Positions 24,843-36,408 of a stretch of 44,717 nt of DNA are shown one piece after another. Position 1 is the first letter of the stretch. Each line of letters opens with the position of its first letter. Origin of the DNA: Chromatiales bacterium (GTDB lineage: Bacteria; Pseudomonadota; Gammaproteobacteria; Chromatiales; Chromatiaceae); assembly GCA_022360905.1 (NCBI GenBank), contig JAKSBX010000196.1:1-44717 (forward strand), given 5' to 3'. Position numbers and translations under genes: made by a program. Under the pieces are notes generated by a model, which was not told the DNA's origin, made no database searches, and worked only from the letters and a program-made list of their open reading frames with translations.

Positions 24843-25873
24843 TCTTTCGGGATCTCATGGGGCTTCATGGGATCGACCCGCAACTCACGGGTGTCGCCGG
24901 CCAGATCGGTATAGGCCAACACGACCTCTTCCGCATTGCGGCCCTGACTGTAACGGGCCACCAGTCTGCCGATCAGTTCCACATCCTGATCGGTTACTTC
25001 ACCATCGATCAGCGCCAGTGGACCACCATGACTGACCGTCTTGATGTGGGGAAAGCCCTTTCTGTAGCCCTGTAGGAAATTCGACTCACCCTCTTCGCGG
25101 GCAATGATGACTTTGTAGGCCTTGCTGGGTCGCAGGTGACGACCCACCTTGAGCAGCATGATATCGTCCATCTCATAATCCCGGCTGCCCCGGGCCTGCC
25201 ACAGATCCTTCAATTTCACCGCATACTGCTCATCGGTCAGAAAGCAGCAACCACCGGCCGGTTGTGCATAGTCCTCTATCCCCAGGCTGGCAGCCAAGGC
25301 CATTTGCGGCTTGCGGCTGCGCCCGGAGAAATCGAATAATTTTTGCCGATCCACCCAGCCCTCTCTCTCCGGCAGGGTCTCCGGCAGATTCTTCGCGCAC
25401 AAGGGACGCAGCAGCAGATCCGTTGCACCCGATTCATCGGCAACAATCGGCATCGTCTCTTTGCGTTGGGACATGGGACGCTGGCCGATCACCTCGCCGG
25501 TAATGATGAAATCGAAGCCTTTCCGCTCGATCCATTCATGGGCCTTGCGAACCATGAATACCTTGCAATCGAGACAGGGATTCAGATTCGCCCCATAGCC
25601 ATGCTTCGGATTGGTCAGGACCTGCTTGTACTCATCGACGATATCCTCGATATGCAGCTTGATGCCCAGCTGTTCCGCCACCCAGAGGGCATTGTTGCGT
25701 TTCTCCTTATGCTGATCCCGCTTGCGAATGGCATGGGTATGCCCTTCGACACAGAAGCCGGTGAAAAAGTTGATACCTTCCACATGAATACCCTGGTCCT
25801 GGATCACCCGGGCCGCCAGCAGTGAATCCAGACCACCGGAAATCAGTGCAACTGCCTTTCTTTGTTCGCTCAT
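24830..25873 (-). CDS. PP-loop tRNA-thiolase-like protein (MnmA/ThiI type)
   Basis: 347 residues. The ATP-pyrophosphatase loop is ISGGLDSLLAARV (11-23). NPCLDCKVF (Cys100, Cys103) and GGCCFLTDEQY (Cys209, Cys210) occupy the places of the NPxxxCN and GICFIGE cysteines of MnmA, so sulfur transfer to an adenylated nucleotide is likely. The last ~110 residues (from about 230: IMLLKVGRHLRPSKAYKVIIAREEGE) are a separate domain resembling the small NFACT-R-type RNA-binding module found on MnmA/ThiI-like proteins. It is not canonical MnmA: it is shorter in the catalytic part and lacks the usual C-terminal beta-barrel. The substrate RNA is unknown. First gene of a three-gene operon with the TusA-like and CDF genes. 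Confidence 0.85.
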   Translation of the reverse strand: MSEQRKAVALISGGLDSLLAARVIQDQGIHVEGINFFTGFCVEGHTHAIRKRDQHKEKRNNALWVAEQLGIKLHIEDIVDEYKQVLTNPKHGYGANLNPCLDCKVFMVRKAHEWIERKGFDFIITGEVIGQRPMSQRKETMPIVADESGATDLLLRPLCAKNLPETLPEREGWVDRQKLFDFSGRSRKPQMALAASLGIEDYAQPAGGCCFLTDEQYAVKLKDLWQARGSRDYEMDDIMLLKVGRHLRPSKAYKVIIAREEGESNFLQGYRKGFPHIKTVSHGGPLALIDGEVTDQDVELIGRLVARYSQGRNAEEVVLAYTDLAGDTRELRVDPMKPHEIPKDWLI

Positions 25874-25971
25874 GAAATCGTGTCGATGTTAAAACCGCAA
25901 ATTATACCCGAAACCTGCTTGGTTAGGACGATCGGGCTTAATCTTCCAAGACTCTGAAGTTTCTGAATTCT
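25874..25971. other. Intergenic region upstream of the PP-loop gene
   Basis: Presumed promoter region for the minus-strand operon. I see no convincing hexamer pair or operator. Confidence 0.35.
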
Positions 25972-26078
25972 CCGCAAATGGACGCCATTCACCGCGAATC
26001 GGTGCAAATTATTTAGCTGTCATTCAAAAGCACACTGACAATTCGCGTTTATTGGCGGTGATTCGCGTCCATTCGCGG
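25972..26078. repeat. Palindromic intergenic repeat, copy A
   Basis: The left arm CCGCAAATGGACGCCATTCA and the right arm, whose reverse complement begins CCGCGAATGGACGCGAATCA, form an imperfect palindrome of about 107 bases. The AATCACCGC core and the neighbouring GGACGC/CGCC motifs recur in copy B (26726-26821). Non-coding. Confidence 0.75.
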
Positions 26079-26199
26079 CATTCATTATTTATATTAGAGC
26101 GTAAGAACTCTGCAACATCCTTTTACAAAACAGGGAATCAACAGCCTTCCTGTTGGGAATATAATGATCCGACCAAATCGATAATCTGAGGATGGATCT

Positions 26200-26649
26200 A
26201 TGAAAACTCTCGCCCGCACACTACTAACCCTCACCCTGCTGTTTTCCACCGCTTCGGTTTTTGCCAATGGACTGCTCGATGCACTGACCAGTCAGCTCGG
26301 TGTGACCAGTGAGCAGGCATCGGGTGGCGCCGGCTCGCTGTTTCAGATGGCGCAAAACAACCTCTCCGCAGAGGATTTTTCACAAATCGCTTCTGTGGTA
26401 CCCGGCATCGACAAGATGATGGCCAGCGCCCAATCATCCAGTAAGGAGTCCGCTACTGTTGGGGCTGTGGCCTCCATGCTGGGCGGTGACAGCTCGGCCG
26501 GAAACCTGGCCAGCCTGGCCTCCGCTTTCGGTAACCTGGGCATGGATTCGAACATGGTCGGTCAGTTTGTGCCGATTGTTCTCGAATATCTGCAATCCGA
26601 AGGCGGCGAAAGCATCATGTCGCTGATGAAAGGGGCACTTTCACTCTGA
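26200..26649 (+). CDS. DUF2780-family exported protein
   Basis: 149 residues. The signal peptide MKTLARTLLTLTLLFSTASVFA is followed by NGLLDALTSQLGVTSEQA, the typical DUF2780 opening, then AGSLFQMAQNNLS and repeated small-residue helices (SMLGG, SLASAFGNLGM, MVGQFVPIVLEYLQ). The family was named for Vibrio proteins of unknown function, exported or periplasmic. AGGA stands seven bases before the ATG. The gene stands alone, with a palindromic repeat on each side and no partner gene. Codon use looks native. Confidence 0.9.
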   Translation: MKTLARTLLTLTLLFSTASVFANGLLDALTSQLGVTSEQASGGAGSLFQMAQNNLSAEDFSQIASVVPGIDKMMASAQSSSKESATVGAVASMLGGDSSAGNLASLASAFGNLGMDSNMVGQFVPIVLEYLQSEGGESIMSLMKGALSL

Positions 26650-26695
26650 CCGTAGATCGATCAATAACCGGATCCCGGCAAATTGCCCTGATTCC

Positions 26696-26889
26696 GAGTG
26701 GCACTTAATAACTTAAGGGAATATTCCGCCAATGAGCGCCAATCACCGCGAAAATACGCAAATGTAGCCTCAATATGTGAGTTATTCGCGACATTTTGCG
26801 GTGATTGGCGTTCTTTGGCGGTTAATCCGTTAAGTGTGGCCCAATTTTCCTCGCAATTGGGACGTAAATACCTTCAGTAAGTGCCACTC
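26696..26889. mobile_element. Non-coding element with perfect 12-bp inverted ends (MITE-like)
   Basis: GAGTGGCACTTA (26696-26707) and TAAGTGCCACTC (26878-26889) are exact inverted repeats enclosing 194 bases with no ORF. Inside lie inner TTAAGTG/CACTTAA arms, the long palindrome of copy B, and a CCCAATT/AATTGGG hairpin (26840-26861). The heptamers TGATTCC (left, directly adjacent) and CGATTCC (right, after CCCC) could be a degraded target duplication. It covers most of the upstream region of glyQ. No transposase is present. Confidence 0.55.
26726..26821. repeat. Palindromic intergenic repeat, copy B
   Basis: The left arm CCGCCAATGAGCGCCAATCA and the right arm, whose reverse complement is CCGCCAAAGAACGCCAATCA, form an imperfect 96-base palindrome. 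It shares the CGCC-AATCACCGC core with copy A, 650 bases upstream. Confidence 0.8.
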
Positions 26890-26994
26890 CCCCGATTCCC
26901 TATAACGGCCCACGCTGACCGCTGGAAAGTTAGCCATCGGCAGGCGGCATCGTTATACTTACGCGGTTTTCATCCACATCAACGGGGCCTCGTT

Positions 26995-27933
26995 GTGAAT
27001 CAAGCGGCAGAACCGAAACAGCGAAACATCCAGACATTTCAGGATCTGATTTTCGCACTACAAGACTATTGGGCAGACCAGGGATGCATTGTGCTTCAAC
27101 CCTATGATATGGAGATGGGTGCCGGTACCTTCCATACCGCAACCTTTCTCCGTTCAATCGGACCGGAACCCTGGAATGCGGCCTATGTACAGCCTTCCCG
27201 CAGACCCACAGACGGCCGTTACGGGGATAATCCCAACCGTTTACAGCACTACTATCAGTACCAGGTGGTGATGAAACCGTCGCCAAAGAACATCCAGGAG
27301 CTCTATCTGGGTTCCCTGCAGATGCTCGGTCTGGACCTGAATCTGCACGATATCCGCTTTGTCGAAGACAATTGGGAATCGCCCACTTTGGGCGCCTGGG
27401 GACTCGGTTGGGAGGTTTGGCTCAACGGCATGGAAGTGACCCAGTTTACCTACTTCCAGCAAGTGGGCGGCCTCGACTGCCGCCCGGTAACCGGTGAGAT
27501 CACCTATGGCCTGGAACGGATCGCCATGTATCTGCAAGGTGTGGAGAGTATCTATGACCTGGTCTGGACCGAGGGACCTCAAGGTACCGTGACCTATGGT
27601 GACGTGTTCCACCAGAACGAGGTTGAACAGTCCGCCTACAATTTTGAACATGCGGATGTGGACTATCTGTTCGGCCAGTTCGATCAGTGCGAAAAGGAGT
27701 CGCGCAAACTGATTGAGCTGGGTCTGCCGCTACCGGCTTATGAACAGGTACTTCAGGCATCGCATACTTTCAACCTGCTCGATGCCCGCCATGCCATTTC
27801 GGTCACAGAAAGACAACGCTATATCCTCCGAGTAAGAGGCCTGGCGCGCGATGTGGCACAAGCCTACTACGACGCCAGAGAGCGTCTCGGATTCCCCATG
27901 CTCGAGTCATCTAAGGAGGCTGCTCATGGCTGA
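26995..27933 (+). CDS. glyQ: Glycyl-tRNA synthetase alpha subunit
   Basis: Class II aminoacyl-tRNA synthetase subunit that binds glycine and ATP; it works as alpha2beta2 with GlyS. 312 residues from GTG 26995, preceded by CGGGG; the longer frame to 26881 overlaps the MITE-like element and has no family similarity. Seen: [88 protein letters not shown], and the class II motif 3 region [12 protein letters not shown]. The bipartite enzyme is usual for gammaproteobacteria. Its end overlaps glyS by 8 bases. Confidence 0.98.
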   Translation: MNQAAEPKQRNIQTFQDLIFALQDYWADQGCIVLQPYDMEMGAGTFHTATFLRSIGPEPWNAAYVQPSRRPTDGRYGDNPNRLQHYYQYQVVMKPSPKNIQELYLGSLQMLGLDLNLHDIRFVEDNWESPTLGAWGLGWEVWLNGMEVTQFTYFQQVGGLDCRPVTGEITYGLERIAMYLQGVESIYDLVWTEGPQGTVTYGDVFHQNEVEQSAYNFEHADVDYLFGQFDQCEKESRKLIELGLPLPAYEQVLQASHTFNLLDARHAISVTERQRYILRVRGLARDVAQAYYDARERLGFPMLESSKEAAHG

Positions 27934-30016
27934 TCAAGCAGACCTGTTATTTGAACTGGGCACTGAAGAACTGCCACCCAAGGCCCTGAAACGCCTCAGT
28001 CAATCTTTAACCGAATCGTTCATTGCCGGCCTCAAACAGGCCAATCTGACCCACGGTGAGGTTGTACCTTTCGCCACACCTCGTCGTCTGGCCCTGCTGG
28101 TCAGGGATTGCGATGTTCGACAACCCGACAGTGAGATGGAGCGTCGCGGACCCGCCGTTCAGGCCGCGTTTGACGATTCGGGCAATCCCACCAAAGCGGC
28201 CGAGGGTTTTGCCCGTTCCTGCCAGACAACCGTCGATCAGTTGCAACGGCAGAAGACCGACAAAGGGGAGTGGTTGAGCTACCGTGTTCACTCGAAAGGC
28301 AAGCCAGCAGAAGAACTGCTGCCGGAGATCGCCACCCAGGCACTCAACAAACTGCCTATCCCTAAGCGCATGCGCTGGGGTGATTCGGATGCCCAGTTTG
28401 TCCGTCCGGTTCACTGGCTGATGTTTCTACTCGGCGATCAGGTGGTACCCTGCACGCTACTCGATGCGGAAGCTGACCGCCTGACCTATGGCCATCGCTT
28501 TCACCATCCCAGTGCGATCACCATCTACAACCCTCAGGATTATGCCTCGGTGTTGGAAGACTTGGGCTACGTGATCGCGGATTTCGAAAAACGTAAACAG
28601 AAAATCTCGGAATCCGTACAACAGAGCGCCTCTGAACTTGGCGGCGTAGCCGATCTGGATTCCGATCTTCTGGATGAGGTCACCGCACTCAACGAGTGGC
28701 CGCTGCCGATTAGCGCCAGCTTCGAAGAGCGGTTTCTGGCAGTACCTCAGGAAGCCCTGGTCGCTACCATGAAAGGCAACCAGAAGTACTTTCCCCTGTT
28801 TACCGGTGACGGCCAGCTGATGAACCATTTCATCACCATCGCCAATATCGACAGCCCACAGCCGGATCTGATCCGGGAGGGTAACGAAAGGGTGATCAGA
28901 CCACGCCTGGCGGATGCGATGTTTTTCTGGGAGCAGGATGGTAAGAAACCCCTCGCAGATCACCAGGAATCCCTCAAACATGTGGTCTTTCAGAATCAGC
29001 TGGGCAGCATGTATGACAAATCCCAGCGGGTTGCCGAACTGGCGAAACGCATTGCCGCGGATAGCGGTGGTGACAGCGAGCTGGCCTATCGTGCCGGACT
29101 GCTGAGTCGCTGCGATCTGATGACCAACATGGTCTACGAGTTTCCCGAGATGCAGGGCATCATGGGTCGATATCAGGCTCAGCGGGACGGGGAGTCCGAT
29201 GAGCTGGCACAAGCGCTGGACGAGTTCTATATGCCGAGATTTTCCGGTGATCAACTGCCACAGACAGCAACAGGCATCGCCGTCTCATTAGCCGAAAAAC
29301 TGGATACCCTGGTGGGTATCTTCGGCATCGGCCAGAAGCCTACCGGCGACAAGGATCCGTTCGCCCTGCGACGCGCCGCACTTGGCGCATTGCGAATCAT
29401 ACGTGAGCACTCACTTACCCTGGACCTCCCAGCACTTCTCGAATCCGTCGCCGAAACCTTGGGCGATAAGTTAACCGAGGAGAAGGTAGCCACCTCCGTT
29501 TATCAGTTCATGCTGGAACGTCTCAAAGGTATCTACAGCGAGCTGGGTATCAGCGTGGATCTGTTTCAATCCGTCGCCGATGTGGCGCCCAAAACCCTGG
29601 CCGATTTCGATCAGCGGGTGTGGGCCATCGAGGCCTTCAGCAAGTTGCCGGAGGCGGAAAGTCTGTCGGCGGCAAACAAACGTATCCGCAATATTCTGAA
29701 GAAGAGCAGCGATCCACTGGCGGAGAAAGCCGATCCGGCCCTCTATGAGGATCAGGCCGAGCATCAACTCGCTCAGAAAATGGACGAACTGGCACCGCTG
29801 GCTCAACCGCTGTTCGAGCAGGGTGAGTATGCCAAAGGTCTGCAGATCCTGGCGGGTTTGAGAGAACCGGTGGACAGCTTTTTCGATCAGGTGATGGTCA
29901 TGACCGATGACCAGAAAATCAGAACCAACCGTTTGTCGCTACTCTCCCAACTGGAAAGACTGTTTCTCTCTGTCGCGGACATCACGCGTCTGCAGGTACA
30001 GGAAAACCAGCCATGA
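27926..30016 (+). CDS. glyS: Glycyl-tRNA synthetase beta subunit
   Basis: Supplies tRNA recognition for the alpha2beta2 enzyme. 696 residues (E. coli 689). ATG 27926 has AAGGAGG seven bases upstream and overlaps the glyQ stop, so the two are coupled; the longer frame to 27851 lies inside glyQ. Seen: [37 protein letters not shown], the HD-like [33 protein letters not shown], and the C-terminal region with [15 protein letters not shown]. Intact, no frameshift. Confidence 0.98.
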   Translation: MADQADLLFELGTEELPPKALKRLSQSLTESFIAGLKQANLTHGEVVPFATPRRLALLVRDCDVRQPDSEMERRGPAVQAAFDDSGNPTKAAEGFARSCQTTVDQLQRQKTDKGEWLSYRVHSKGKPAEELLPEIATQALNKLPIPKRMRWGDSDAQFVRPVHWLMFLLGDQVVPCTLLDAEADRLTYGHRFHHPSAITIYNPQDYASVLEDLGYVIADFEKRKQKISESVQQSASELGGVADLDSDLLDEVTALNEWPLPISASFEERFLAVPQEALVATMKGNQKYFPLFTGDGQLMNHFITIANIDSPQPDLIREGNERVIRPRLADAMFFWEQDGKKPLADHQESLKHVVFQNQLGSMYDKSQRVAELAKRIAADSGGDSELAYRAGLLSRCDLMTNMVYEFPEMQGIMGRYQAQRDGESDELAQALDEFYMPRFSGDQLPQTATGIAVSLAEKLDTLVGIFGIGQKPTGDKDPFALRRAALGALRIIREHSLTLDLPALLESVAETLGDKLTEEKVATSVYQFMLERLKGIYSELGISVDLFQSVADVAPKTLADFDQRVWAIEAFSKLPEAESLSAANKRIRNILKKSSDPLAEKADPALYEDQAEHQLAQKMDELAPLAQPLFEQGEYAKGLQILAGLREPVDSFFDQVMVMTDDQKIRTNRLSLLSQLERLFLSVADITRLQVQENQP

Positions 30017-30348
30017 ACGAGGACTCGTACCAGCAGATGCTGGCAGCGGTACAGGCCTTTCACGACAAACATCGGTTTCGTGAAACCGGTGGTGAAGAGA
30101 TGAACTACCGGGTAGCGCTGATGGCTGAAGAGCTGGGGGAGATTTCGGCCTGTGTCACCAAGGGTAAGCCGAAGGCCGATCTGGCTGAAGAGGTTGCGGA
30201 TCTGTTGATACTGGTGATGGGTACCGCCATTGCTCAGGATTTTGACCTCAACAAGGCATTCTGGGAGAAGATGGCAAAGCTCGATAAAAGGGATTCCCGA
30301 ATGATCAATGGACGAGTGCGGGTCTCTGAATTCAGAGATGTAGACTGA
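30013..30348 (+). CDS. MazG-like nucleotide pyrophosphohydrolase
   Basis: 111 residues with one MazG-type helical fold. The metal-binding signature is EELGE (near 45) and EEVADLLILV (near 62), the paired ExxE/ExxD of all-alpha NTP pyrophosphatases. It probably hydrolyses a nucleoside triphosphate to the monophosphate and pyrophosphate in house-cleaning; the substrate is unknown. The ATGA overlap with glyS (30013-30016) shows translational coupling. Full-length E. coli MazG has two such domains, so this is a short homologue. Confidence 0.88.
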   Translation: MNEDSYQQMLAAVQAFHDKHRFRETGGEEMNYRVALMAEELGEISACVTKGKPKADLAEEVADLLILVMGTAIAQDFDLNKAFWEKMAKLDKRDSRMINGRVRVSEFRDVD

Positions 30349-30349
30349 T

Positions 30350-30363
30350 AGTAAGCACTTACT
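30350..30363. other. 14-bp palindrome directly before gmhB
   Basis: AGTAAG-CA-CTTACT ends two bases before the gmhB ATG, replacing a normal ribosome site. It may be a small hairpin at the mazG-gmhB junction. Confidence 0.35.
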
Positions 30364-30365
30364 TC

Positions 30366-30917
30366 ATGAAACTTATTATTCTTGACAGGGATGGGGTGAT
30401 CAACCAGGATTCCGACGCTTACATCAAACATCCGGACGAGTGGCAGCCGATCGACGGCAGTCTCGATGCCATCGCCAGATTGAGCCGCGCCGGATACCGG
30501 GTATTTGTCGCTACCAATCAGTCAGGTCTGGCCCGGGGTCTGTTCGACATTGAGACATTGAATCGGATTCACCAGAAAATGGTGGATGCGGTGCAGCAGG
30601 TTGGTGGTCATATTGAAGGCATCGTTTTCTGCCCCCATGGTCCGGATGAGGGTTGCGACTGCCGCAAACCCAACACCGGGCTCTATGAGACGATCGCCCA
30701 GCGCAGCCAGACGGCTTTGAACGATGTACCGATTGTCGGTGACTCTCTGAGGGATCTGCAGGCCGCCGCCAAAGTTGGTGCACAGCCCATTCTGGTTCGC
30801 AGTGGCAATGGCGAGAAAACCGTCAGACAACTTTCAGGTAGGCTGGTGGAAACGCCCGTCTACGAAAACCTAAACAGCTTTGCCCTACAACTCATCAATG
30901 AGATGGACCACCAATGA
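30366..30917 (+). CDS. gmhB: D-glycero-D-manno-heptose 1,7-bisphosphate 7-phosphatase
   Basis: HAD-superfamily phosphatase of ADP-heptose synthesis for lipopolysaccharide core. 183 residues, as expected. Motif 1 is ILDRDGVIN (nucleophile Asp7, acid Asp9), motif 2 VFVATNQSGLARG, and motif 4 IVGDSLRDLQAA. The zinc loop FCPHGPDEGCDCRKPNTG carries the Cys/His ligands special to GmhB within the family. It overlaps plsC by 4 bases (ATGA). The start lacks a clear ribosome site. Confidence 0.94.
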   Translation: MKLIILDRDGVINQDSDAYIKHPDEWQPIDGSLDAIARLSRAGYRVFVATNQSGLARGLFDIETLNRIHQKMVDAVQQVGGHIEGIVFCPHGPDEGCDCRKPNTGLYETIAQRSQTALNDVPIVGDSLRDLQAAAKVGAQPILVRSGNGEKTVRQLSGRLVETPVYENLNSFALQLINEMDHQ

Positions 30918-31636
30918 TCCTGCTTAGATCGATTCTCTATTTCACTTTTCTGGTAATCACTACCATTGTCATTGCCACCGTTGGCAGTCTGGTTGCCTGG
31001 GCGCTGCCGCGAAAGCAGGTTCATTTTTTCGATACCAGTTGGAGCCGTCTCAACCTTTGGGCACTTAAATTTTTTTGTGGCTTGACCTATCGGATCACGG
31101 GTGCCGAGCATCTGCCGGAAAAGAACTGCATTATATTCGCCAAGCATCAATCGGCCTGGGAGACCATCGCCCTGATCAGTGTCATACCTGGTCCCAAATC
31201 CTGGGTATTGAAAAGGGAGTTGCTGTTCGTGCCATTCTTTGGCTGGATCATGGTCTACTTCCGACCCATCGCCATCGACCGCAAGTCCGGACGTAAAGCT
31301 GTGGAGCAGATTATTGAACAGGGTATTGAACGACTCAAATCAGGCAACCACGTAATCGTTTTTCCTGAAGGCACCCGGGTAGCACCAGGCACCCGCAAGC
31401 GCTATGGCATCGGCGGAGCAATTTTGGCTGAGAAATCGGCCTATCCGGTACTCCCGGTAGCACACAATGCAGGGGTTTTTTGGCGCCGACGGGATCTGCG
31501 CAAATACCCAGGGGTGATCGATGTCGTGATCGGCCCGCTCATTGAGACGGCGGATAAAGCATCCTCTGAGATCAACCAGGAGGCTGAAGAGTGGATCGAA
31601 TCCACCGTCGACAGTTTACCCAATGAAAGAAGCTAA
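30914..31636 (+). CDS. plsC: 1-acyl-sn-glycerol-3-phosphate acyltransferase
   Basis: Converts lysophosphatidate to phosphatidate at the inner membrane. 240 residues with an N-terminal membrane helix (about 6-30). The acyltransferase motif I is KHQSAWET, giving His78 and Glu83, an HX4E in place of the usual HX4D. Motif III is FPEGTR (near 152), and a later VLPVAHNAG is present. HX4E is a recognised variant and likely active. It is the last gene of the glyQ-to-plsC run and converges with gyrB; 62 bases separate the stops. Confidence 0.92.
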   Translation: MILLRSILYFTFLVITTIVIATVGSLVAWALPRKQVHFFDTSWSRLNLWALKFFCGLTYRITGAEHLPEKNCIIFAKHQSAWETIALISVIPGPKSWVLKRELLFVPFFGWIMVYFRPIAIDRKSGRKAVEQIIEQGIERLKSGNHVIVFPEGTRVAPGTRKRYGIGGAILAEKSAYPVLPVAHNAGVFWRRRDLRKYPGVIDVVIGPLIETADKASSEINQEAEEWIESTVDSLPNERS

Positions 31637-31662
31637 TCTACTTTGATAATAAGGTACAGACC

Positions 31663-31682
31663 GTAAGTAATTACTCACTTAC
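31663..31682. terminator. Hairpin between convergent plsC and gyrB
   Basis: GTAAGT...ACTTAC (6 bp, 8-base loop), also containing AGTAATTACT. It lies between the two stops but has no T-run, so its role as a two-way terminator is tentative. Confidence 0.4.
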
Positions 31683-31698
31683 ATAGCCTGTATCAAGA

Positions 31699-34125
<2,427 letters not shown>

Positions 34126-34181
34126 CTATAGAGGATAAAAGGGCCTATTATACCTACACTTTCACCCGAGTTACGACTGAT

Positions 34182-35252
34182 TTAACGATTAACGATCTGA
34201 CCATGTTCCACGTGGAACAATCTAAATTGATCCGCTTCGAACGACTCGCAGATTCTCTCGCTCAGGTCCGTGATGTAGGTTTGTGTTTTCAGTTCGGAGA
34301 TGGTGTGCAGAACCTGTAAGTATTTGGCTGTATCCAACTCAGATTGAATATCATCGACCAGTAGGATTGGTTTCTCTTGCTGCTTTTTCTGTAATAGTTT
34401 TGTTTGGGAGAGCATTAGGTTCAATGCCAACAGCTTGCTCTGTCCTCTTGAGAAATAGTTTTTCACTCCCCTTCCATTGACTTGAATCTTCACATCGAGT
34501 CGATGGGGACCAGCAGAGGTAAATCCTCTTTCTCTATCGGTCTGAGTAAGCTCATCCAAGGCTTCTTCAAGCGTAATACCTTTTCTCCATCCACTGTAGA
34601 GTTCCAGATTGCAGTCGTAACCGTTGCTCTGATTCTCAGTCAGCTGTTTGAGTGATCCATTCCACTCATCCAAATAGCTCTTTTGTATCTGGTTAAGCCG
34701 GTTGCCTAAATCAACCAACTGCTTAGTCCAGACTGAAAGGTCGTCGCGATTACCGGATAACGCGCGATTTCTTTGGCTGATTGTCTGGTTGTATCGTTGA
34801 GCCAGTTGCGCATAAGTTGGTTCCACGTGGAACATTCCCCAATTGAGAAGCTTTCTTCTGTGTACTGGCCCCTCTTCTACAATTCTTTGAATATTGGGTG
34901 TAATGATGGTGAGCGGAATCGATCTGGCCAGTTCGGAGAGCTTAGATATTTTTTTCCTGTCGATATGTACTGTAGTCGTCTCTTTGCGCTTACTCAGACC
35001 AATCCTCGATTTAGTGCCATTTTCACTTTCGAGTTCTGAAAAGATTGTGAGCTCTTCTTCGCCAGACTTTATGAGCGTTCTGTTCTGGCTCTGTCTAAAG
35101 GATCGGGTTCTTGCCAGGAGGTAGATGGACTCTAAAATTGTCGTTTTACCGGCACCATTTGCGCCAGTAATAAAGTTGAGACTTGAGGAAGGGAAAATCT
35201 CCGCATCTGTGATATTGCGGAGATTTTGTATCTTGAGCCTTTGCAGATGCAA
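34182..35252 (-). CDS. recF: DNA replication and repair protein RecF
   Basis: SMC-like ATPase that helps load RecA at gaps in duplex DNA. 356 residues. Walker A is TGANGAGKTTILESIYLLA, the signature motif KNYFSRGQSKLLALNLM, and Walker B with PILLVDDIQSELD. The N terminus MHLQRLKIQNLRNI aligns with known RecF and begins at a TTG; no ATG or ribosome site is nearby, and this start is chosen on homology. It follows dnaN by 54 bases and precedes gyrB by 77. Confidence 0.95.
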   Translation of the reverse strand: MHLQRLKIQNLRNITDAEIFPSSSLNFITGANGAGKTTILESIYLLARTRSFRQSQNRTLIKSGEEELTIFSELESENGTKSRIGLSKRKETTTVHIDRKKISKLSELARSIPLTIITPNIQRIVEEGPVHRRKLLNWGMFHVEPTYAQLAQRYNQTISQRNRALSGNRDDLSVWTKQLVDLGNRLNQIQKSYLDEWNGSLKQLTENQSNGYDCNLELYSGWRKGITLEEALDELTQTDRERGFTSAGPHRLDVKIQVNGRGVKNYFSRGQSKLLALNLMLSQTKLLQKKQQEKPILLVDDIQSELDTAKYLQVLHTISELKTQTYITDLSERICESFEADQFRLFHVEHGQIVNR

Positions 35253-35306
35253 TTTACGACGTGTGTTAAAAAGTTGCCTGTATTCTTTTTTGTAAATCTA
35301 CTTATT

Positions 35307-36407
35307 CTAGATTCGCATAGGCATAACAACATATTTGCTGTCTTTGTTGTCCTTGCCGTAGATCAGAGCACTGCTGTTGGTATCCTTCAGTTCGATAACG
35401 ATCGTCTCCTCTTTTATCGCAGATATCGCATCGAGTATGTAGCCGACGTTAAAACCGATTTTAAGCTCTTCGCCTTGATAGTTAACTTCAAGCTCTTCCT
35501 CAGATTCTTCCTGCTCCGGGTTGTGTGCCTGGAGTTCAAGCAAATTGTTTGACAGGTGAAATCTGATACCTCGGTATTTTTCATTGGAAAGTATGGAGGC
35601 TCTGGTCAGTGATTGTTTAATGGCACTCTTCTCTGCTTCAACTTCTTTGTCTGATCCTGTAGGCATGACCCGTTGATACTCCGGAAATCTTCCATCGATC
35701 AGTTTTGAAGTAAAGACAGTTTTTTCGAAAAGAACTTTGATATAGCTGTTGCTGAGTTCGACCTTGATATCATTGTCATTGTCACCCAGTAATCTGCTCA
35801 GTTCTATGACAGCCTTTCTTGGCAGGATGACTTGAAGATTGGTTGTATCCTCGATCGCTTTTAGCGACTGACTCATTGCCAGTCGATGTCCATCAGTTGC
35901 CACCGTTCGAATGTCACCCCCTGAAAGCTCCAGCAACATGCCATTCAGATAATAGCGAACATCCTGTTGTGCCATGGCAAATTGAGTGTTTTCAATCAGC
36001 GTATTGAGCACTGACTCCTTGATTGTAAATACTGTGCTACTGGGTGTCGGCTCTATGACCGGATAGTCACGGGCCGGAAGAACACTGAGTGAGAAGCGAC
36101 TTCGACCGGATTGCAATTTTACTTTGTCTTCACTGATATCGAGGCTGACCGTTGCAGATTCTGGTAGCGCTTTACAGATATCGAGAAGCTTTCTCGCTGG
36201 TATGGTGAAATCAGCATCACCATCACATTCGGCATCTGTCTGAGTTTTCAATTCAACTTCTAGATCGGTAGCAGTGAGATTTAATTGACCGTTATTCGCA
36301 TTCACCAGAATGTTTGCCAATATGGGCAGTGTTTGTCTGCGTTCGACAACACCTGCAATCTTCTGTAGTGGTCCAAGCAAGTTTTCTCGTTCGGTGCTGA
36401 TTTTCAT
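35307..36407 (-). CDS. dnaN: DNA polymerase III beta sliding clamp
   Basis: Ring-shaped processivity clamp of the replicase. 366 residues, three clamp domains. ATG 36407 gives MKISTERENLLGPLQ, close to known starts; the in-frame GTG 36416 would add three residues. Seen: VERRQTLPILANILV, LTATDLEVELK, the DGHRLAMS segment with its polymerase-contact role, and the C-terminal KYVVMPMRI. It follows dnaA by 226 bases, a gap that carries DnaA boxes and AT-rich sequence. Confidence 0.98.
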   Translation of the reverse strand: MKISTERENLLGPLQKIAGVVERRQTLPILANILVNANNGQLNLTATDLEVELKTQTDAECDGDADFTIPARKLLDICKALPESATVSLDISEDKVKLQSGRSRFSLSVLPARDYPVIEPTPSSTVFTIKESVLNTLIENTQFAMAQQDVRYYLNGMLLELSGGDIRTVATDGHRLAMSQSLKAIEDTTNLQVILPRKAVIELSRLLGDNDNDIKVELSNSYIKVLFEKTVFTSKLIDGRFPEYQRVMPTGSDKEVEAEKSAIKQSLTRASILSNEKYRGIRFHLSNNLLELQAHNPEQEESEEELEVNYQGEELKIGFNVGYILDAISAIKEETIVIELKDTNSSALIYGKDNKDSKYVVMPMRI

Positions 36408-36408
36408 T

